From an uncultured bacterium (GTDB taxonomy: Bacteria; Bacillota; Clostridia; Lachnospirales; Lachnospiraceae), in contig CAMWLE010000016.1 in the NCBI GenBank assembly GCA_947175015.1, positions 1-46,643 on the forward strand: a DNA stretch of 46,643 nucleotides, in the 5' to 3' direction. The position numbers and the translations under genes are program-made. Shown piece by piece: positions 42,801 to 46,643 of this stretch. The first letter of the stretch is position 1, and every line of letters starts with the position of its first letter. The notes below the pieces were generated by a model. That model was not told the origin of the DNA. It did no database searches and saw only the letters and a list, made by a program, of their open reading frames with translations.

Positions 42801-43965
42801 CAGATACAAAATTTTCGCTGTCACTCCAGTCCATCCCTTCCAAACTGGCAAGCAGTTCATCCAGTTGACTGTCAACTCCCTTCATCTGCCCTATGATCTC
42901 ACTTCCAAAATACGCTGCCTGCAGTTCTCGTATCTCCTGCCTGGCCTGTTCCACAGCCTCCGCATTTCCAGCTTCATTGGCTGATGCCACTGCCAGACAT
43001 AAACGCGCATATCTCTCCGGTGCATTTACCAGAATATCCGTCAGCGCATTTATCTTCACGATTCCTTCATTCAACTGTCTCGCCGTAGTCAGATTGGTAT
43101 TTAGATTTAACTTGGCCGCTTCTAAATCCGCCTTTGCCGTGAGCAGATCTTTTTTGGCATTTGCCAACTGCTCCGCAGTCTCCGCTTTTTTATCTTCAAG
43201 TTCTTTTTTCCCATTTTCCAGCTCTGCCTTGCCGTCCGCAATCTCCTTTTTACCGTCTTCCAGCTCTTTTCTGCCGTCCGCCAATTCCTTTTTACCGTCT
43301 TCGATGGCCTGACGTCCATCTTCCAGTTCTTCTTCCGCTTCCTTCATTTTGTCGTCGATGGCAGCAAAGACCTTTTCATTCACCGCATCCACTTTTTCCT
43401 GCCGGATAACCACATTCACACTCTCTTCCAGCAATCCGGTGGCGCTGACACTGGCAACACCTTCAATGCTCTCCAGCTCCGGCATAATGGTATCTTGTAC
43501 ATATGTACTAATCTGTGCATAATCCATACCATTCACACCCACCGCAGCAATCATGACCGGCAGCATATCAGGATTTAACTTCATAATAATGGGGTTTCCG
43601 ATAGAATCATCCCAATAACTTTTGATCTGGTCCAGATTTTCCCGAATCTCCAGGGATACTGCATTCATGTCCGCAGTCTGGGCAAATTCAAGAATGACCA
43701 TAGAATAGTTTTCATTAGAAACGGAGCTGATACTTTCAATATTACTTACCGTGGCCATAGATGCCTCAACGGGCTGTGTCACCATCGCCTCCACTGTCTC
43801 AGGGCTGGCGCCCGGATATGTTGTCATCACAATTACATACGGCAGGCTGATACTGGGCATTAAATCCGCTGTCATCCTGGTAAAAGACACCACACCTAGA
43901 ATGATTGCCAACACCACTCCCACAAGCACTGTATATGGTTTTTTCACGCTGAAATTTGATATCAT
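39889..43965 (-). CDS. RND efflux permease with a large coiled-coil insertion
   Basis: 1358 aa, well above the ~1030 of AcrB-type pumps. ATG at 43963-43965 after AAAGGAGCAGCC. The N-terminal helix MISNFSVKKPYTVLVGVVLAIILG, SISLPYVIVMTTYPGASPETVE and the helices after ~660 (LGIGMLVDNSIVVIENIYR; DNSIVV carries the proton-relay aspartate) are typical. Between about residues 200 and 545 the first extracytoplasmic loop contains a heptad-repeat coiled coil (DGKKELADGRKELEDGKKE and similar) and helices, as in YhgE/Pip proteins. No membrane-fusion or outer-membrane partner is nearby, as expected in a one-membrane cell. Substrate unknown; the coiled coil may replace the adaptor. Confidence 0.93.
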   Translation of the reverse strand: MISNFSVKKPYTVLVGVVLAIILGVVSFTRMTADLMPSISLPYVIVMTTYPGASPETVEAMVTQPVEASMATVSNIESISSVSNENYSMVILEFAQTADMNAVSLEIRENLDQIKSYWDDSIGNPIIMKLNPDMLPVMIAAVGVNGMDYAQISTYVQDTIMPELESIEGVASVSATGLLEESVNVVIRQEKVDAVNEKVFAAIDDKMKEAEEELEDGRQAIEDGKKELADGRKELEDGKKEIADGKAELENGKKELEDKKAETAEQLANAKKDLLTAKADLEAAKLNLNTNLTTARQLNEGIVKINALTDILVNAPERYARLCLAVASANEAGNAEAVEQARQEIRELQAAYFGSEIIGQMKGVDSQLDELLASLEGMDWSDSENFVSVAALLTLLSQSGSNQILAQREGLEDALNALTNGLGLEAYTNIAVATIEELDEQLSKVDAGLVEVEKGQLEAALGFAEGNSQIALGEYQMKLAEAQLDSALEQIEKGEEQLKDAEEQLADGLKQLEEARENAYEQADMTGILTVDTVKGLLTAQNFSMPAGYVTEEGISYMVRVGDKPSTVEELQVLPLMDLHMDNVPVITLKDVADVFYTDNSASIYTNVDGSAGVMLTIQKQTGYSTGEVSDLLGARFRELMDEDSALSLVTLMDQGIYIDLVMDSIISNILFGAVLAIVILLIFLKDIRPTLVVALSIPVSLVTAIVCMYFSGVTLNIISLSGLALGIGMLVDNSIVVIENIYRLRNEGYSVKEAAMTGAGEVAGAIMASTLTTVCVFLPIVFTEGITRQLFVDMGLTIAYSLLASLVIALTVVPAMSSKMLVKTKEQKEGKIFGVLIKGYEKLLAGALKVKPLVILLVLVLLIGSVMLAFTNGTAFMSDMDSTQLTVSISLAEDATLEETAAVTDRVVEEILSIEDVQNVGAMTNSSSMAMLGGGGGSSTNSTTVYVVTKEDKNMSNEEIARIIMEKTAGLEAEISIDTSSMDMSAMGGSGISIQVRGRELDTLRRIAGEVAAIVESVEGTADVSDGLEEADEELRILIHRDDAVHYGLTVAQVFSQIYTKLASANVATTLEAAEQDFSVYVMNGNDITLTRELVKNLEIDGTNEEGEKVKVPLSEIASFEETEALSSISRVDQTRYVSVSAGIAEGYNVGLVSADVEAKMSDYDLPPGYRLVFSGENEMIVDAMEQIMLMLILAVLFMYLIMVAQFQSLLSPFIIMFTIPLAFTGGFLGLYVSGSEVSVIALIGFVMLAGIIVNNGIVLIDYMNQLRENGMEKRQAILTAGRTRLRPVLMTALTTILALSTMVFSNDMGSEMAKPMAVVTIGGLTYGTLLTLVVIPCIYDLFRREKKEKAEIVLES

Positions 43966-44032
43966 GGCTGCTCCTTTTATTTTATGTTCCGCAATTATCT
44001 ATACAATTCCCCAAACAATCCCCCAAACTTTA

Positions 44033-44077
44033 AGATGAAATTATGGTCACGAAATACCTGTGTCCATAATTCCATCT
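44033..44077 (-). promoter_or_regulatory. Leader hairpin of the RND gene
   Basis: Arms AGATGGAATTATGG and CCATAATTTCATCT (minus strand) pair over 14 bp with one G-U, loop 17 nt. It lies in the ~160 nt leader between promoter and start codon; flanking GGGG-rich and CCCC tracts could extend or rearrange it. There is no T tract, so it is not a plain terminator. Confidence 0.5.
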
Positions 44078-44132
44078 GGGGTTTGCATAGACATTTGCTG
44101 TTTTAAGTTCCGTACACAAATTTACCTTGTTG

Positions 44133-44162
44133 ATTATATGCCCTGTGCACTTTTTATGTCAA
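44133..44162 (-). promoter_or_regulatory. Promoter of the RND gene
   Basis: Minus strand consensus -35 TTGACA (44157-44162), 18 bp spacer, consensus -10 TATAAT (44133-44138), starting 31 bp past the end of the sigma factor gene. This is the strongest-looking promoter in the window. Confidence 0.8.
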
Positions 44163-44192
44163 TAGAAGGAATCTTTCTTAATTCTAAAATTT

Positions 44193-44810
44193 TTATAGCA
44201 TCTTTCTTATTTTTGATTTCAGCCTTTGCAACGCATTGTCCGTTGCCTTTTCATCTCTTCCCAGCACTTTGGCAATCTGGCTGTAGCTCATACCTGTAAT
44301 ATACAGGTCAAGTACCTGCTTCTCAAATTCACTAAGCTCTTCCTCCATGGTTTTCTCCAAATAATCCACCCGCTCCTTATCCAAAAACAGCTCTTCCGGA
44401 CTTAGTTCCGCTCTGTTTGCCAGAAGTTCCGCCAGATTCAGTCCTTCTTTGTCGTCTCCTGCGGCCTCACTATCCAAAGATACATAGGTATTCAGCGGAA
44501 AGTGCTTCTGCCTTTTGGACGCCTGCACTGCTGTGTACATCTGTCTGTTGATGCAAAGCTCCGCAAAAGTGGAAAAGCTGGCATCTCTTCCCATATCGTA
44601 ATCGCGCACCGCTTTAAACAGACCTATCATGCCTTCCTGTATTAAATCTTCACTATCTGCGCCCAGGATAAACATGGATTTTGCCTTGCTGCGTACCAGA
44701 TTTTTATATTTCTCAAAAATATAATCCATGATTGCCGTCTCACCTCTGCGAAGTCTGTCAATCAATTCTCCGTCACTGCAATTCACGTAATTTGAATACC
44801 GTTCAGACAT
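44193..44810 (-). CDS. SigH-like RNA polymerase sigma factor
   Basis: 205 aa from the ATG at 44808-44810, with AAGGAG six bases upstream. An in-frame extension of 49 codons reaches 44957 but its ATG sits five bases from a TATAAT and has no ribosome site. Region 2 (DLIQEGMIGLFKAVRDYDMGRDASFSTFAELCINRQMYTAVQASKRQ) and region 4 (ELSEFEKQVLDLYITGMSYSQIAKVLGRDEKATDNALQRLKSKIRK) are close to sporulation sigma-H. Sigma-H directs early stationary-phase genes in sporulating Firmicutes; whether this organism sporulates is not shown. It is followed by the RND gene. Confidence 0.85.
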   Translation of the reverse strand: MSERYSNYVNCSDGELIDRLRRGETAIMDYIFEKYKNLVRSKAKSMFILGADSEDLIQEGMIGLFKAVRDYDMGRDASFSTFAELCINRQMYTAVQASKRQKHFPLNTYVSLDSEAAGDDKEGLNLAELLANRAELSPEELFLDKERVDYLEKTMEEELSEFEKQVLDLYITGMSYSQIAKVLGRDEKATDNALQRLKSKIRKML

Positions 44811-45094
44811 CCCCTTCTCCTTCCCCTCAAACACATCAACAATTTCCAGAGTCGTTTCTTTCAGTAGTGGTTCATCATCACATAACCGTTCCATCAATGT
44901 GTCGAGCGTTCCTTCCTGAAATTCTGCCACTTCAATTCCTCTTGTATACAACTTCATGGTATTATAATATACCTATCATTTCAACATCTATATATAAAAT
45001 TGGAGAAATACATACAATACGTCTTTTTGTCTTATCATAACATTAATTGCATAAACAGCGGAGTTCCTTGATCGACTGTTTGTGTCTCTTCACA

Positions 45095-46438
45095 TCATGT
45101 CATGTGGGATTTGGAGTGCCTGCTCTGCATGTCAAGGCAGGATTTTGCTATTGTCAGTATTGCGATAAAACAATCCCCGTTCTGTTCTATATACAACAGC
45201 CCTCCATATTTTTCCGCGGTATCCCGCACGTTTGAAATCCCATATCCATGATTTTGGGCATCTGGTTTCGTAGAACCATGCAAAGTATGTATTTCTCCGT
45301 TGTTAATACATGTGTTCTCCACCTCCATCACAAGAAAATGCTCCTGCGCATGCAGCGCCACATGAACGCTGCCTTGTGTACACTGTTTTGCCGCCTCGAT
45401 GGCATTATCAAGAAGATTGCCTGCCATAACGATCAGATCCTTCCCCGGAATACACGCCCATCCGGAATTTTCCTCCACCGCAATATCCATCTGAACACCA
45501 TGCCGCTCAGCCAGTACGGACTTTTCCCATAGAATCGCATTCAGTATGTGATTCGATGTATAGCGCTTTCCGGTCAGTGTATCCAGCTCCACCTCCATAT
45601 CTCCGAGCAGGCTCAAAATCTCCTCGTTTCCGCCGCCAGCGGCGAGTGCGGCTATGGACACCATGCAGTTTTTCAGGTCATGAGCATACCGCCTGTGTCC
45701 TAGGTCGATTTCCTCCAGATGCTTATAGTATCTCTGCTGCAGCACCGCCTGCTGTTCCAGATCCCGTACCTTCATATCATAGGCTTTCTTTTCATCGGTA
45801 GCTTTTATAAAATAAAGCAGATATAAATCTGCCAGTACGATACAGCACATATTGACCGCAAATATTCCATTGTTCAGGTCATGCGAAAGCCCCTGTATAA
45901 TCGCAAGCATATTAATAAAACTATATAAAAGTATGACAAAACAGGTCGTATGCTGCATTTTGCTATGTACGACAGGGTGTTTTTTCACCATCCCCCTGAT
46001 CGCCGTAAAATATACAAAAATGACCACAAGCTTTGAAACAGTCACTTCCAGACAGGTTGCCATGACTGGGTTCTTGATCTGTGCCTTTGCTACCAATAAA
46101 ACCCATTTCACAAGCAGCACACCAAATGCTTCCGTAAACGTAATCACAATCAGAAGCGCCTCGCATTCCGTGATCCTTTTCATTCTTTTGATACTGTTTT
46201 CATAGTAAAGAACGCCTGATATGACACCAATCATCACAAACCATGCGGATAGATTTAATACTGGTATTCCCAGGAGATTCAATGTTGCCGTAAACATAGT
46301 ATTTACAATCCCCGTCCAAACGTAGACGAGCCGATTCTGATAGGTTCTATGATACCTCTCATCCATAAACTGAAACACAATATAGGTTATGATAAAGCAG
46401 GAAATCAGATAACAAAGCGCCATTAACATCTTATCCAT
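45095..46438 (-). CDS. GHKL-domain sensor histidine kinase (AgrC-like)
   Basis: 447 aa; ATG at 46436-46438 after AGAGGT. About six membrane helices span residues ~5-215. A short coiled coil leads to the phospho-acceptor region with RRYAHDLKNCMVSI. The GHKL ATPase domain shows MAGNLLDNAIEAAKQC (N box) and HGYGISNVRDTAEKYGGLL (G box). Such kinases usually detect autoinducing peptides or other small signals and pair with LytTR regulators; no partner is inside the window, though it may lie beyond the right edge. It is 38 bp after the unknown gene at the edge. Confidence 0.88.
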   Translation of the reverse strand: MDKMLMALCYLISCFIITYIVFQFMDERYHRTYQNRLVYVWTGIVNTMFTATLNLLGIPVLNLSAWFVMIGVISGVLYYENSIKRMKRITECEALLIVITFTEAFGVLLVKWVLLVAKAQIKNPVMATCLEVTVSKLVVIFVYFTAIRGMVKKHPVVHSKMQHTTCFVILLYSFINMLAIIQGLSHDLNNGIFAVNMCCIVLADLYLLYFIKATDEKKAYDMKVRDLEQQAVLQQRYYKHLEEIDLGHRRYAHDLKNCMVSIAALAAGGGNEEILSLLGDMEVELDTLTGKRYTSNHILNAILWEKSVLAERHGVQMDIAVEENSGWACIPGKDLIVMAGNLLDNAIEAAKQCTQGSVHVALHAQEHFLVMEVENTCINNGEIHTLHGSTKPDAQNHGYGISNVRDTAEKYGGLLYIEQNGDCFIAILTIAKSCLDMQSRHSKSHMT

Positions 46439-46476
46439 TTTTTACCTCTTTTATTTTTCATGACAGCGGAATTCGT

Positions 46477-46643
46477 TTATTCCTCTACATCCAATATTTT
46501 CATCAAATCGTCTTTTTGATTTTGAACACAACTTTCAACAGCTTTCATTATCTCATCTTCGGATATGCCAGGCGGAAACATCTCTCTTGGCACTCCATGC
46601 CCAAACATCGCAGCATATTTTTGTTCCAATTCAAATTTCTCAT
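46477..46643 (-). CDS. 3' end of an unknown gene
   Basis: Only the last 55 codons are visible, ending at the TAA 46477-46479: a charged helical piece beginning EKFELEQKYAAMFGHGVP, then REMFPPGISEDEIMKAVES, ending MKILDVEE. It lies 38 bp upstream of the GHKL kinase gene on the same strand and is probably in its operon. I do not recognise the family. Confidence 0.6.
   Translation of the reverse strand, partial: EKFELEQKYAAMFGHGVPREMFPPGISEDEIMKAVESCVQNQKDDLMKILDVEE

Noticed and set aside
44811..44957. 49-codon N-terminal extension of the SigH-like factor
   Set aside because: Its ATG lies five bases from a TATAAT and lacks a ribosome site; homologous proteins begin at MSERYSNY.

Overview
The window reads as chromosome of an anaerobic, low-to-mid GC Gram-positive of the Lachnospiraceae type (Clostridia). 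The reasons are strong AGGAGG ribosome binding sites, a SigH-like sigma factor, a gene run rho / rpmE / DUF1385 / prmC / prfA, a MATE pump fused to a cytidylate-kinase-like domain, and an Rpn-type nuclease remnant. No taxon was tested by search. Almost all genes lie on the minus strand; the exceptions are a nucleotidyltransferase gene, an AraC regulator and a long TPR gene.

Layout. 1-3470: a MarR regulator with its own operator-flanked promoter, then a MATE/cytidylate-kinase fusion behind a ~300 nt leader that looks like a transcription attenuator with a small Arg-rich leader ORF. 3470-6400: uxuA-uxuB for hexuronate catabolism. 6580-7640: repeats, a decayed Rpn nuclease gene and a MITE. 7750-9150: nucleotidyltransferase-like gene and AraC regulator. 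9397-13091: a DUF7674-like gene and carB without an adjacent carA. 13240-15319: two half-size chromate transporters followed by a LysR gene. 15758-19321: a giant TPR protein with a J-like domain lacking HPD. 19632-25108: information-processing block prfA, prmC, DUF1385, rpmE and rho, followed by a GNAT gene. 25755-32017: a complete five-gene STM4011-STM4015-type cluster (two radical SAM proteins, a sulfatase-like hydrolase, an ATP-grasp-like protein, a leucine-rich-repeat protein). 32325-38937: a phosphorelay made of a single-domain response regulator, two hybrid histidine kinases (one ending in a DegV lipid-binding domain) and a solute-binding lipoprotein. 39009-43965: a SIMPL protein and a very large RND permease with an extracytoplasmic coiled-coil insertion. 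44193-46643: a SigH-like sigma factor, a GHKL sensor kinase and the 3' end of an unknown gene.

The most promising candidate for an undescribed system is the STM4011-STM4015 operon. Its gene set looks like a small-molecule or peptide modification pathway of unknown product. Here the STM4011 protein carries a fused HAD phosphatase domain, and three of the five proteins carry in-frame tandem repeats. The operon lies directly downstream of a phosphorelay with its own solute-binding protein, which may supply its signal.

Two non-coding discoveries stand out. One is a three-copy MITE family (3229-3402, 7494-7631, 15511-15644) whose copies have related inverted ends starting GTTAC and 8-9 bp target-site duplications. 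The other is the four-arm leader of the MATE gene. All family names come from reading the protein sequences; no database search was run.
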